Below, one piece after another: positions 17,001 through 24,854 of a DNA stretch of 46,417 bases. The translations under genes were made by a program, and so were the position numbers. Numbering within the stretch: the stretch's first letter is position 1; the number at the start of each line of letters is the position of its first letter. The DNA comes from WLMZ01 sp031410915 (GTDB taxonomy: Bacteria; Actinomycetota; Acidimicrobiia; Acidimicrobiales; Ilumatobacteraceae). The notes beneath the pieces were generated by a model, which saw only the letters and a program-made list of their open reading frames with translations, had not been told where the DNA came from and ran no database searches. The stretch covers positions 1-46,417 of the forward strand of contig JANNZY010000022.1 of the NCBI GenBank assembly GCA_031410915.1. Reading direction: 5' to 3'.

Positions 17001-17412
17001 CGAGCCCTTCCGGCAGGCGGATCTCGACCGGCAACCCCTCCACGAGCAGGTCGAGGCCGGTGTCGCCCATCGACGCGAACAGTTGCGCCGAACGGGTTGG
17101 GTCGGTGTAGGGCTGCACCCGGAACTCGACGTCGGGCATCGACGCGATCACGAATGGCCAGCCCTCGGAGAACGTGGGGAACCCGAGGCCCGCCTGCACG
17201 CTGAGCCGGGCCGAGACGGCGACGCGTTCCGCCGAGGCGCCGGTGCGGACATCGCCGACGAGTACCGTTTCGTTGAGGGACGCGAGCCACGCCGAAACAG
17301 CGGGCGCGTTCTCGGCTGCGGTGATGCCCGTGTGCGAGCGGACGATCTCGGTCGGCCATCCTCCCGTCGGGTCGCCGAACAGATCGAAGAGCGTGAGGCG
17401 AGCGGCGGCCAT
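11062..17412 (-). CDS. Giant 2116-residue beta-rich protein with lectin-like domain, function unknown
   Basis: I do not recognise a characterised function. The protein starts at the ATG 17412, which overlaps the stop of the upstream PLD-like gene (ATGA). It has no signal peptide or lipobox. Roughly residues 100-1100 are dominated by alternating polar/hydrophobic strands ending in Gly/Asn turns (for example SEFGFTGIVDFSVAKRHHRI, LSFSGGLIIGKPAG). This suggests a long beta-sheet groove, barrel or solenoid; it may correspond to a large domain of unknown function such as DUF6603, which I cannot verify. Near residue 1370 is a seven-glycine run. Residues about 1620-1780 resemble a concanavalin/LamG-like jelly roll (DWDHLDAAVTIADGSSSGIG, then VSVRVTSYDDRLRASVG). 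The C-terminal 250 residues resemble an adhesin or tail-type beta domain. It is the last gene of a four-gene operon. Confidence 0.85.
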   Translation of the reverse strand: MAAARLTLFDLFGDPTGGWPTEIVRSHTGITAAENAPAVSAWLASLNETVLVGDVRTGASAERVAVSARLSVQAGLGFPTFSEGWPFVIASMPDVEFRVQPYTDPTRSAQLFASMGDTGLDLLVEGLPVEIRLPEGLVKPHPDEPGDALGDVTIKVGEFEPGRLDDLMIVYRRTEPTSIFVHVRLRMDEEFQFDIQPAVPISFGRCALSEIPCTAVHDFRLIPSPAIALDHHEWLRHGVEPWLPSHTGPYDGLFSVRTVDIDEAAEGLRDVTEFLNHHSTDQHPAAEFVLDDLVVPFHGPFWLPIPRHITVGIRRNVLDPANKEQVFNFDRAPVDLHLVEDRRLALVVESFFYQSLPSSDIDQTLGLTFDLALVWGNKDAPNNALAIGLEEDYTIVTGYRRDFGGDGLPSPGTTPEKLKTNELLHIEIAGVVIIDIMGFKVGLSLGRKFGQGKSVGDSLVATMDLFVSMPPTGASDTSFFRLRGLNGEKVAFAVEGLGWRFGGLHFDGLALPDGVVAYVGPVAFVFSEIGLTAEHGASYLSFSGGLIIGKPAGTSGSLIVRRLRNRFAGDTTQPEWKLDGFFLRLQGSGLLIEAGGYYTEIDEPDGTTGSEFGFTGIVDFSVAKRHHRIGIDLVRGERTSPAGHFTYFLFQAFYAGQIGPFGGIELRSVRFLYADNMVPKLAPVGGDDRHLRYYKWYLDSDPLTVPGDRRLAAWKPSNESWALGIGASASFVALGSLVELDAFVLGVRGPDERGLLVAARLFVMNNKTKPLGYLAIEFDRASGRTSAVLGIDATLDKFMENAPAWMAEAGRFTGTLFLSNDPQTLAIGRLADQKTWLALRFDVDVFAKASLVIGFCLELVEDGPKGFGLTVRLEGLIGKKGVVALTFHAGFGAVVLVFTTGSSDYSAMISIEAAIRFVLFGFLRIGVSAKAEFRVVGASPARWDLTAEVRLETPWWLPDVTWRLAFSNGELAPEQLSTTSSPLRGAAASEPGSGRHLATHLERFDPAWDGTGVAPLHSVVELRAPTRPEAQRLANLAADAGLQPVATDATIAVEWSVAINDRLGLASDVASGLGDQMSGDLAMTYDLVGIAVRRRARFGPDRSWKSLDDRVELQADFSDPGGVQLSGEFSPQVLSKRWDLDLLIGDDSAPKKLLINAIAPFEFTTTADVERDERLIRRHPHWPCCDHPDDKDLFDLFHRVSWRETLAGTSLAVPVASQFTDSSSMLRFPRVAWSHPAGFAGLPSNALVAAADMALPGIVARADFDDDAAVCSVRMAWPRGSLAVLCAFDAAGKEVGRRDLGPGSAAFVTTLFGAQGPIRRLELRVLRPAAHGTATTFAAASIGTIVEVDEVAYVRLRDYLDLLGSSKACEGGGGGGGFEGKGKLGLLPNHEYELRFTTRVTVTHPSVPAESADVDEFVYVRTKGLPGLNAVTRVGEELDPYVRGAYAGGRAGMIYSSEPITLAFSEDFHVAVPLSVRPPGSADEHTTLLRMHLLVTPDIAVGGGTVITTTADDWVVAHRGSGMPPPPIGWTWLPKRTASRSAASGMVTLNSSRLRLAPMTQRAGVPCSPADPRNVIGTVLVAPPQGDLPAGEPTELWPAGAHLTAAVRVEGAGFVDRRPFAVGDETAFDRSSGSWSVVDGELRVAGSGRHVAVFGETDWDHLDAAVTIADGSSSGIGFGISTVSGAARGLFVTVEGSRLVVRRRIVPGGMLVEVGATDLPAVARPVSVRVTSYDDRLRASVGEAVVDVERGEVREGRLCLVAEGPAAFASTEVRGLDLYRFPVAVSRFRSFGDHVATWSGHLIDLAPNALGPGTTVSTASTLWAETSADLPAAMAPGSSTAERQRLFGTWTAGLGLALTEDIRDVQISRFVVAGHADAILIESPEPLDFTAEIGVVMTRRQRTELRPPNRPPLVPDRPLRDRLATLAHEPPAPVRPPRRPGVDDAILDADLIDGGIRLTLHHTLGNAGILSVIAVDDTGTAQLHRGRVRPGLLPGAPATLPVALVGPLPHVPLGAEVAHALGGAQLGLVLLTTNDFADLLGHILFQPVVEVDVDVPVQVIASGDSRRAIIVRANGTQFATGAHRLALSLSRRRWETTDPADDQNTYAATVTLTLGL

Positions 17413-20279
17413 CAGGCGGTCTCCACAGCGCTCGTCGGGTCGACGATGGCATCGAAGATCTTCTCGTGGTCGAACACGACGAAGTCGTCGACGAGCAACG
17501 CCCGCAGCACGTTCAGCACGATCCCGTCGCCGAACGTCGCATCCCACATCAGCTTGGTCGGGACGGCATCGACGTCGGTGAAGCGGTTGCCCTCGAACGG
17601 GGCACGGTCGAACAGCCGGGCCGCGGCGATCGGATCGGCGAGCAGTGGACCGGCGATCGTCATCGGCAGATCGAGCATCTCGGCCCAGAGCTGGCGCCGG
17701 AGCGCGGCAGCGGGGTTGGCGGGCGACGTCCGCAGCTGCTCGGGAACGCTGAACGCGGTGATCTCCCCGTCGTGGCACAATCCGCGCCGGTTGAGGTTCG
17801 CCGAGCCGATGCCGATGAACACGTCGTCGACGATCATCATCTTGGCGTGCACGTAGATGCCGGCGAAGCTGACGACCGTCGCCGCGGCCCCCGCCTTGTG
17901 ATCGCGTGGGCGCGGGCCCGACGCCGGTGTGACCGGCCCGCCGCGGAACAATCGCGTCTCGCCGCCGCGGACGACATCGAACACGAGGCCTTTGGCCGGG
18001 TCGGGGTTGGTGCTGATCGACTCGTTGTACGCGTACATCAACTCGCCATCGACCGCGACCCAGAACGGCGGTTGGGGCAGCCGTGCTTTCGGGCCGAGGA
18101 CGATGGTCGGGTTGACGCCCGGGGCCGGCGGGAGGTCGGCGAGCAGGACGAGCCGTCCCGACGACGCCCGGAGCTGGTTCTCGGCGACCGTGTAGTGACG
18201 TCTCGGGTAGCCGATGCGCACGATGCCCCGACCGCCGTCGGCCTCGCGAAGGCGATCGACGAGGTGGTATCGCTGCACCTCACCGAACGGCTGGTCGGGT
18301 GACGACGGCAACGCGATGACGAGCGCGCCGATGTCGCCGCTCGCGACCTTGTTCACGAGTGTGTCGCAGTACTGCGCGGGCGGGGTGAAGTACTGATCGG
18401 CGATGTAGATGTACTCGCGGGCATGGCTGATCGCGCGCAGCATCGTGTCGAGGATCGTGCGATCGCCGTTCGGTGCGAAGTTGAGCCGTCGTGACGGATC
18501 GGCGGCCCTGAAGTATGTGCGGGCCACCTGCACGACATCGCCGCCGACGTCGCCGTAGTCACCGTCGGGCTGGAACGCGAGCGATGTGCCACCGCCGTCG
18601 CGGCTCCACCGCTGCTGGAACGACACCTCGACGTCACGCGCCGCCGGCCCCTCGATCTTGGCGTGAACATCGTGGTACGGGCCGGCTTGCAGGTGGCGGG
18701 CGTCGTCGAGGCGGTTCGGGTTGATGTCGATGCCGCCGCAGTAGGCGAAGCGACGTTCTCCCGCGGCCACGACCGCGAACTTCTGGTGGTAGAAGCCGAA
18801 GTGGCGGATGAGCGTGACGAGCTGGTCGAACGGGAAGCCCGAGAGTGGCGGGGCGGCCGGGTTGTCCTCGACGGTCGCCGGGTGCGGACCGAACGCGCTC
18901 TCGACGCTCGGCAGCGACGAGAACACCTCGAGCATGTCGGCGTTCGGTTCGAGGGCGCGACCGTCGCTCGAGATGATCCAGTCGATGGCGATGGCGTTGG
19001 CGGCGAACAGGCCGATCAGGATCACCGCGCCGGCCGGGTCGCTGCGCAGGAAGTCGACGTCCATGCCGGCGAACGCCACGCCGATCAACGTGCTGACGAA
19101 GACCAGTTCGGCCGTCTCGACCGGCGAGCCGGGGTCGAGCTGGATGAACTGCGGCGACAGGAATCGTGTCGCGCCGCCGTGGCTGTCGAGCAGTGTGGCG
19201 GCCTGGATGAGCGTCGTCGGCAGGTCGAGTACCCCATCCTCGTGCGGTTGCGGCTCGGTGAGCTGCTCGTCGGGGAACGTCTTCCAGCCACCCACCAGGT
19301 GCAGCCCTCCGGCGAGCCCATCCCGGGCCGCAGTCGCAGCGTCGCGAAGGCGTTCGAACAGATCGTCGAAGTAGGGCTTGCCATTGACGAACGGGGTGAA
19401 GCGATTGCCGCGCGAGTAGTCCGGGAGCGGCGTGCCCGCGATCGGGCTGGCGAACTGCGGTGCGAACCAGTCGCGCAGATCCGTGAAGGCGAGATGCCGC
19501 CGCTGAGCGGTCGCGTCCAACGACGCGGCGGCGAACACTCCGTCGTCGACTGCCGCGATCTCGATGTCGGTGCCGATGGGTCGCAGGCGCGCCGTCGGCC
19601 CGGATGCGAACAGGCTGGTGAGCGGCATGCCGCCCGGGTCGGCGGCGTGCATCCGGGCGACGGCCCGTTGCACGTCGCCGTGGTCGTCGGGTGTGAGGGT
19701 GGCGGTGACGGTCGTTTGGCCCACGGTGATCTCGACGGCAGCGTCGTCGACGGGCGCGCCGGCGTGATCGAGCAGCAGCACCGGCGGGTCAGGACCGGCC
19801 GTCGCCGTTTCGACGGCATCGGCGAACGCAACCCATCCGTCGGGAGCACCCGCCGTCGCGATGAGCCGGGACCAGAGCGCAGGATCTCGGGCGAGACGAT
19901 CTTGTCCGGCACAGACGATCTGTACCTCGGCGACGTTGGCGAGCGGCTCGCCGGCAGGCGCAAAGTCGCCGTCGGAGAACGGCTCGAACGTCGTTCCCGG
20001 CTCGAAGACGAGGTAGAAGGTCGGCACCCCGAACGGCACCGCCTGCGCGGCGGCGCGCATGACGAACGGGTTGGCCTGCACCTCGACGACGGTGCGGAGG
20101 CCGGCGAGAACGCTGCGAAGGATGCCGGTCACCGGCACGAGCACCTCCGCCGCGAGGGGGCGTGTCGCCCGCAACGCGCGGAGGCGCACCCCCGCGAAGC
20201 GCAATCCGGGCGGGACGACGAATGTCCCAGGGGTCTCGAACGCCCAACCCGCGGGTTCGACTGGAGCGGCAAACGTCAT
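17412..20279 (-). CDS. Phospholipase D-like protein, 955 residues
   Basis: The C-terminal half has the eukaryotic/plant-type PLD arrangement. The first HKD-like motif is HQKFAVVA (about residue 493), where alanine replaces the usual aspartate. It is followed by GGIDINPNRLD and HDVHAKIEGPAARDVEVSFQQRW. The second motif, HAKMMIVDD, is intact (about residue 807) and is followed by GIGSANLNRR. PLD enzymes hydrolyse or transfer phosphodiester head groups through a phosphohistidine; both catalytic His/Lys pairs are retained here. The first ~450 residues are not recognised but include a carboxypeptidase-regulatory-like beta segment (GAPVDDAAVEITVGQTTVTATLTPDD). No signal peptide is seen. The ATG at 20279 overlaps the stop of the Fn3-like gene, and the stop overlaps the giant gene. 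The substrate may be lipid or nucleic acid. Confidence 0.85.
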   Translation of the reverse strand: MTFAAPVEPAGWAFETPGTFVVPPGLRFAGVRLRALRATRPLAAEVLVPVTGILRSVLAGLRTVVEVQANPFVMRAAAQAVPFGVPTFYLVFEPGTTFEPFSDGDFAPAGEPLANVAEVQIVCAGQDRLARDPALWSRLIATAGAPDGWVAFADAVETATAGPDPPVLLLDHAGAPVDDAAVEITVGQTTVTATLTPDDHGDVQRAVARMHAADPGGMPLTSLFASGPTARLRPIGTDIEIAAVDDGVFAAASLDATAQRRHLAFTDLRDWFAPQFASPIAGTPLPDYSRGNRFTPFVNGKPYFDDLFERLRDAATAARDGLAGGLHLVGGWKTFPDEQLTEPQPHEDGVLDLPTTLIQAATLLDSHGGATRFLSPQFIQLDPGSPVETAELVFVSTLIGVAFAGMDVDFLRSDPAGAVILIGLFAANAIAIDWIISSDGRALEPNADMLEVFSSLPSVESAFGPHPATVEDNPAAPPLSGFPFDQLVTLIRHFGFYHQKFAVVAAGERRFAYCGGIDINPNRLDDARHLQAGPYHDVHAKIEGPAARDVEVSFQQRWSRDGGGTSLAFQPDGDYGDVGGDVVQVARTYFRAADPSRRLNFAPNGDRTILDTMLRAISHAREYIYIADQYFTPPAQYCDTLVNKVASGDIGALVIALPSSPDQPFGEVQRYHLVDRLREADGGRGIVRIGYPRRHYTVAENQLRASSGRLVLLADLPPAPGVNPTIVLGPKARLPQPPFWVAVDGELMYAYNESISTNPDPAKGLVFDVVRGGETRLFRGGPVTPASGPRPRDHKAGAAATVVSFAGIYVHAKMMIVDDVFIGIGSANLNRRGLCHDGEITAFSVPEQLRTSPANPAAALRRQLWAEMLDLPMTIAGPLLADPIAAARLFDRAPFEGNRFTDVDAVPTKLMWDATFGDGIVLNVLRALLVDDFVVFDHEKIFDAIVDPTSAVETA

Positions 20280-23200
20280 GTCGGCACCACCTCCACACCT
20301 GTCGTCTGCGATCCACCACGGCCGCGAACCACCGCTCGGTACCGGACGTCACCGGGCGCGGACGCGACCGACACCGTCGTGGTTCCTGCGGCGAGCCAGG
20401 GTGTGACGCGTCGCCACGACGCACCGCCATCGGCGCTGCGCTCGAGGGCGAGCAACGATGTCCCCGCCGCCCACACGGCGGTGTCGGTCCCGGCGGCGGT
20501 CGTGACGACCGGGGTCGGCGCCTGCAGCGGGGCCGGACCGGTGAGGGCGACGACCGGACCTGCGAGCCGTGACGCGATGCCGTCGCGCGTGAGAGTCGCC
20601 GACCAGATCGAGACCCGACGGTCGTTCCCGGCGGGCAGCGCCGCCTGCAGGATGCGGTCCGGGGGCTCGGTCGCCCCGGCCGTGGCGTCGATCACGAGCG
20701 CGGGGGCGAGCAACGTGGTGTCGGCGAGGCGGAGGCGGATGCCGTCAACGGGCGCGAGGCCGCGCCGGTTGGTGAGTCGGAGCAGTTGGCTGGGACCGCG
20801 CTCGTTGTTGCCCGGTGGCAGGTTTGCGTTGTCGATGAGCGCGAACACGAGCACCGCGCGGACGTCGAACGCGTCGCGAATTCGCACCACGAGGTCGACG
20901 GAGCCGCCATCACCCGTCGCGTGCACCTCCGGCGGCCCGGGCGAACGCAGTGACGGCACGCGCACGATCTGCTCGGGGATCGCCGCGCCGGCCGACACGT
21001 GGCCGGCCGCATCGACCAGGCGGATGCGATGCACGTAGCGCTCTGCCTTCGACGCAAGCGTGTCGGTCAGCGCTCCGAACGCCACCGGCGACGGCGCGAC
21101 CACCTCCCACAGCGGATCGAGGTGGGCGAGGAACCGGACGAGGAAGTCCATCAGGAATCGTCCCTCGACCCTGGCCGGCGTGCCCGTGCGGATCTGGGCG
21201 AGCAGATCGGTGTGATCGGTCGGGTTGGAGAGCGTGTAGTGCTGCGTCGTCCGGTCGGGCAACTCGGCGCCCACCGTGCCGTCGGCACGAGCGCTCATCG
21301 CCGCGACGATCCGATCCAGCCCGAGCCGCTCGAACTGGATGAGGTGTCCGGACGGCACCGTCACCGATGCGAGCAGCGTCGGCAGGTCGACCACGACCGC
21401 AACGTGGTCGCCGACCGGTTCGTCGGTCACCACTTCGGGCACATCGGGGAGCGGCGGTGGCACCGTCAGATCCGGCCGGCCGAGGTAGCGCGCCGACACC
21501 GGCGCGACGACGATGGCGCTCTCGTTGCCCACGCGCCCGCCGTTCAGCGTCGGAGCCGGGAGCGAGTCGGCGACGTATGCCTGGTCGTCCGCGCTGCTGA
21601 CACCCACCCACACGGTGGCGCGCGGATGGTGTGCGTCGAGTGCGAGCCGATCGCGGATGACGAGCCGGTAGGAGTTCCGCGCGTCGATCGCGATGACCGC
21701 AATGCGCTCGGCCCACGCCGGCGGGTGCTGCTCGCGACCGGTGAGCGGTGGGCGGAACGTGATGGGGGCGGGCGCCGGCGTGGCGGCCGGATCGGTCGCG
21801 CTCGGTTCGAGCCGCACAGTGATCGTCTGCCCCGCGGAATGGCCCGCGACACGGAACGGGTGGTCGGGCAGCGGCAGGTACCGGCCCGTCATGGCATCGG
21901 CGTCGACCGCCTGGTCGAGCGTCGCCGTCAGTTCGAACAGCCCGTTGACGACGGCTGGCATCCCGGTCGTCTCGCCGGTGATCAGGTCTGGCGGGAGGGG
22001 CTGCCAGTAGACGCGGAACTCCCTGGCGTGCGGATCGGCGTCACGTTCCTGTTCGGTCCATCCCCATTCCACGACTATCGCGTTCTGGCTCGGACCGAGC
22101 AACGCCCGATCGTCGGGGGCGAGATCGGGATCGCTCGACTGCAGTACTCGCGAGCGCACGCCCGGGGTGCCGATCGCCCCTGCGGCTGGCGGGGTTGCCG
22201 GGCCGACCGGCTGAGGTGGCGGCCGGTGCTTTTCGAGGCGGACGACGGGCCCGGCGGTTGCGATGGGCGAGAGCCGTCCGATCGGATCGACCGCAGAGAT
22301 CCGATACTGATGGGTGCTGCCCGGCGGGGGGCCTTGATGCTTGGCGTCGACGAGCACGTCCGCGAACGACATCGTGGTCGTCACGGGCGCGATCGGCGGC
22401 GCGCTGTCCGCAAACGCGGCGAGGAGATCGACGCCGGGTCGCAGGGCAGGCGGGGTGTGGCCGGCGCCACGCGATCCGAACACCAGTTGGTCGAACGGGA
22501 CGAACGGTCCGTCGTCGTCCACGCGGCGTCGCTCGATTCGGAACCCGAGCGCCTCGAACGGCGGAACCGCATCGAGGTCGCCCGGCCACGTGACCGGCGC
22601 GTTTCCGGGCGGCGGTGCGGGCTCCCAACGCACCTCGAACCCGAGGGCCTGGGGTGGCTCCGGCCGCGTGCCAGGATCGGTCGGCGCGATCGGCTCCTGG
22701 AGGTTCGCGGACGTCACCGAGACAGGCGCGGCAGGGAGTGGGCTGTCGGCGAAGACGACGTTGTGGGCCACTTCCGACACCAACACGACCTCGTCCGGCT
22801 CGACACCGGGCGTCACGGACCGGATGCCGAACAAGAATCCTTCGCCGGACACGACGATGGTGTCGACGGGTTGGGGCGTCGTGATGACACCAGGCTCGCC
22901 GGGTGGCAACGCGTCACCGAACAGCGTGAACGGCAGGCCCGGCAGGAACTCTGTCGTCGTCGCCGCCCACCGCAGCAGCGCCCCGGGCGCGACGTCGAGG
23001 ACCACGCTGGTGACCGGCGTCGCGAACGAGAGCGTGAGGCAGGGGTCGCCGGTCAGAACAATGCCCTTGCGGCCTGTGGCGTCGAGCGCGCCGCCCGCCG
23101 GCTCGGGCAACAACGCGACGATCGAAGGCGACGGTGTGAGGAGTGAGATCATGCCCAGCGCGAACGAGTTGGGGACGGTGGTCCCGAGTGGCACGGTGTG

Positions 23201-24196
23201 GAACCCCGAGAATTGCTCGTCGAGGTCGCGGCGGCGGAAGCGGCCCGTGACCCGGTAGTCGTACGCAGTGCCGGGAGTCAGTCCGGTCTTGCCGTCGAGG
23301 TATCCGAATGCGAGGGCACGTCGCCACGCCGGATCGACCAGTGTCGCGAGCGAGTACGACCACGTGCGCAGGTCGATGAACGGGTCGTCGGGCTCGTCGC
23401 GAGTGACCGTGGTCATCCACACCGGAGACGTGTGCTTGTCCTGCGCTGCGGCGGCGTTCATCATCTCGGCGAGCGAAGCGAACCCGTCGGCATCGAGCTC
23501 CTCTCCCGGCAACAGCCGCGCGGTTGCGAGGGCGAGTTCGTCGGGCGCGGACGCGAGTGTTGGGTCGAGCGTGCGGAGCGGAAGCTGCAGACCGTGTGCG
23601 AGGAACGGTTCGTGCGCCCACATCGCGTCCTCCTCGCGTTGGTCGGGTGGCTGGTCGAGGCAGATCTCGAGTGACTTGGCCGCCGAGCCGGCGTAGATGA
23701 CGACTTCGTCGACGTTGAGCTCGTCGAACCGCGTGTGGATCCCGTTGGGGTCCTTCACCTCGCGCGCCGCGACCGCCTTGCCGACGCTCAGCGCGATGAC
23801 GACCGCTGCAGTCACGCCGACTCGAACCTCGACGACACGGTGCGGCCCGGGAATCACAATGCGGTACGCCACGCACCCGGCCGGCGGCGGCGGCGCCGTT
23901 CCGATCGCGGCTGGAAGGCCCGTGGGCGGCGCGATCGAGCCGGGGCACGCGGCCCGCCGCACCGAGAAGTCGGCGACTGGTGTGTGCAGCCGCAGCACTC
24001 GATGGAGCGCTTCGAGCTGGGAAGCGGCGAGTCGCGTGCACACGACCTTTACCCGTCCCGCGGATTCGCGGCGCTGGATGTCCCACCCGGCGATCGAGAA
24101 CCCGGCTGGCGGCGGCGCGGTCCACATCAGATGAACGCCGTCTCCTGGCGATCCGTCAAGCCGCGAGAGTGCGCCGAGTGGAAATCGGGTGTTCAC
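20276..24196 (-). CDS. 1306-residue multidomain protein with fibronectin type III-like repeats, function unknown
   Basis: No catalytic motif is recognised. Several regions resemble Fn3 or Ig-like beta sandwiches: an N-terminal GVHLMWTAPPPAGFSIAGWD unit, a central GFRIERRRVDDDGPFVPF with STHQYRISAVDPIGRLSPI, a later REFRVYWQPLPP, and YVHRIRLVDAAGHVSAGA near residue 1060. Proline-rich linkers separate them. A final domain contains RSADGGASWRRVTPW, like BNR/Asp-box or Fn3 units. There is no signal peptide. The GTG start at 24196 lies 35 bases after the preceding gene, and the stop overlaps the PLD-like gene (ATGA). Modular beta domains without an enzyme suggest a scaffold or binding protein for its operon partners. 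That is inference from architecture. Confidence 0.8.
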   Translation of the reverse strand: MNTRFPLGALSRLDGSPGDGVHLMWTAPPPAGFSIAGWDIQRRESAGRVKVVCTRLAASQLEALHRVLRLHTPVADFSVRRAACPGSIAPPTGLPAAIGTAPPPPAGCVAYRIVIPGPHRVVEVRVGVTAAVVIALSVGKAVAAREVKDPNGIHTRFDELNVDEVVIYAGSAAKSLEICLDQPPDQREEDAMWAHEPFLAHGLQLPLRTLDPTLASAPDELALATARLLPGEELDADGFASLAEMMNAAAAQDKHTSPVWMTTVTRDEPDDPFIDLRTWSYSLATLVDPAWRRALAFGYLDGKTGLTPGTAYDYRVTGRFRRRDLDEQFSGFHTVPLGTTVPNSFALGMISLLTPSPSIVALLPEPAGGALDATGRKGIVLTGDPCLTLSFATPVTSVVLDVAPGALLRWAATTTEFLPGLPFTLFGDALPPGEPGVITTPQPVDTIVVSGEGFLFGIRSVTPGVEPDEVVLVSEVAHNVVFADSPLPAAPVSVTSANLQEPIAPTDPGTRPEPPQALGFEVRWEPAPPPGNAPVTWPGDLDAVPPFEALGFRIERRRVDDDGPFVPFDQLVFGSRGAGHTPPALRPGVDLLAAFADSAPPIAPVTTTMSFADVLVDAKHQGPPPGSTHQYRISAVDPIGRLSPIATAGPVVRLEKHRPPPQPVGPATPPAAGAIGTPGVRSRVLQSSDPDLAPDDRALLGPSQNAIVVEWGWTEQERDADPHAREFRVYWQPLPPDLITGETTGMPAVVNGLFELTATLDQAVDADAMTGRYLPLPDHPFRVAGHSAGQTITVRLEPSATDPAATPAPAPITFRPPLTGREQHPPAWAERIAVIAIDARNSYRLVIRDRLALDAHHPRATVWVGVSSADDQAYVADSLPAPTLNGGRVGNESAIVVAPVSARYLGRPDLTVPPPLPDVPEVVTDEPVGDHVAVVVDLPTLLASVTVPSGHLIQFERLGLDRIVAAMSARADGTVGAELPDRTTQHYTLSNPTDHTDLLAQIRTGTPARVEGRFLMDFLVRFLAHLDPLWEVVAPSPVAFGALTDTLASKAERYVHRIRLVDAAGHVSAGAAIPEQIVRVPSLRSPGPPEVHATGDGGSVDLVVRIRDAFDVRAVLVFALIDNANLPPGNNERGPSQLLRLTNRRGLAPVDGIRLRLADTTLLAPALVIDATAGATEPPDRILQAALPAGNDRRVSIWSATLTRDGIASRLAGPVVALTGPAPLQAPTPVVTTAAGTDTAVWAAGTSLLALERSADGGASWRRVTPWLAAGTTTVSVASAPGDVRYRAVVRGRGGSQTTGVEVVPT

Positions 24197-24230
24197 CGCT
24201 CTAACCCCGCGTCACACCTGACGCTGCAAC

Positions 24231-24854
24231 TCACTCGAGGAATGGTACTAGACCCTTCCCCGAGGCCGGCGCAGACGCCGTGGGCGCAGAGGTGTCGGTT
24301 CGGGCTGCGACCACGAGTCCCGCGTCCCACCCGGGTGCCCTGCCACCGACGGGTGGCGCGAGTTCGGTGGTGTCGACGCCAGCGCGGTGAAGGATCCACG
24401 AGGTGACCGAGTTCGAGTTCCACATCTCTCCGGCATCGAGTTCGTCTCGACCCCACACGGGTGTGGGCACGGATGGCACGAGGTCGAGGAGCCGTTGTGC
24501 GTCGGCGAGCTCGAGATGCAGGATCGTGGTCGCGGTGGCCTGGTCGGCGTCGGGGATGACTCCGCCGTGCCAGCGGTGGATCTCGTAGCGGAACAGCCGG
24601 AGCTTGCCGAGCCACGCCGAGCCGACCGCGCCCTCGGCGACCACGCCGCGCTGCTCGCCGTGCTGGTCGGGGACCGGTGTCATCTCGATCACGGAGCGGC
24701 CGCCAGGGACGGTGACGACCAGCGCCGAGTGGTACAGATCGCACGCCCGACGACGTTGGACCAACGCTGTCAACGCTTCGAACGCACGGCCACTGATGCG
24801 CACGACGTGCTGACCGGCACCGAGCGGGATCCACAGGAGCTCGGCCGTGCACAT
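24231..24854 (-). CDS. Uncharacterised protein, first gene of the giant-protein operon; start uncertain
   Basis: The protein contains AVRIS-type and YHSAL motifs (VVRISGRAFEAL, LYHSALVVTVPGG), then VFRYEIRRW-like LFRYEIHRWHGG, PVWGRDELDAGEMWNSNSV and GRAPGWDAGLVVAA. I believe these recur in a conserved actinobacterial family without assigned function. The His in YHSAL and a small residue in NSNSV suggest a permuted NlpC/P60-like fold with serine where cysteine would act; this is speculative. The start is unclear. ATG 24854 is coupled (TGATG) to a 21-codon frame starting at ATG 24919, which has an excellent AAGGGAG five bases upstream. The main frame stays open upstream to a TTG at 25001, reading RIQTWFDPGTG. 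A one-base indel near 24900 could have split the original N-terminus from its ribosome-binding site. Confidence 0.65.
   Translation of the reverse strand: MCTAELLWIPLGAGQHVVRISGRAFEALTALVQRRRACDLYHSALVVTVPGGRSVIEMTPVPDQHGEQRGVVAEGAVGSAWLGKLRLFRYEIHRWHGGVIPDADQATATTILHLELADAQRLLDLVPSVPTPVWGRDELDAGEMWNSNSVTSWILHRAGVDTTELAPPVGGRAPGWDAGLVVAARTDTSAPTASAPASGKGLVPFLE

Noticed and set aside
15343..21038. Very long plus-strand open frames opposite the giant genes (for example 15343-17856 and 18663-21038)
   Set aside because: They are antisense shadows caused by high third-position GC in the minus-strand genes. Their translations are Arg/Asp/Val/His-rich with no motifs, while the minus-strand frames are coherent and coupled.
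20999..23146. 715-codon plus-strand frame opposite the Fn3-like gene
   Set aside because: Arg/Gly/Asp-rich low-complexity translation without domain motifs. The opposite strand has clear beta-domain sequence.
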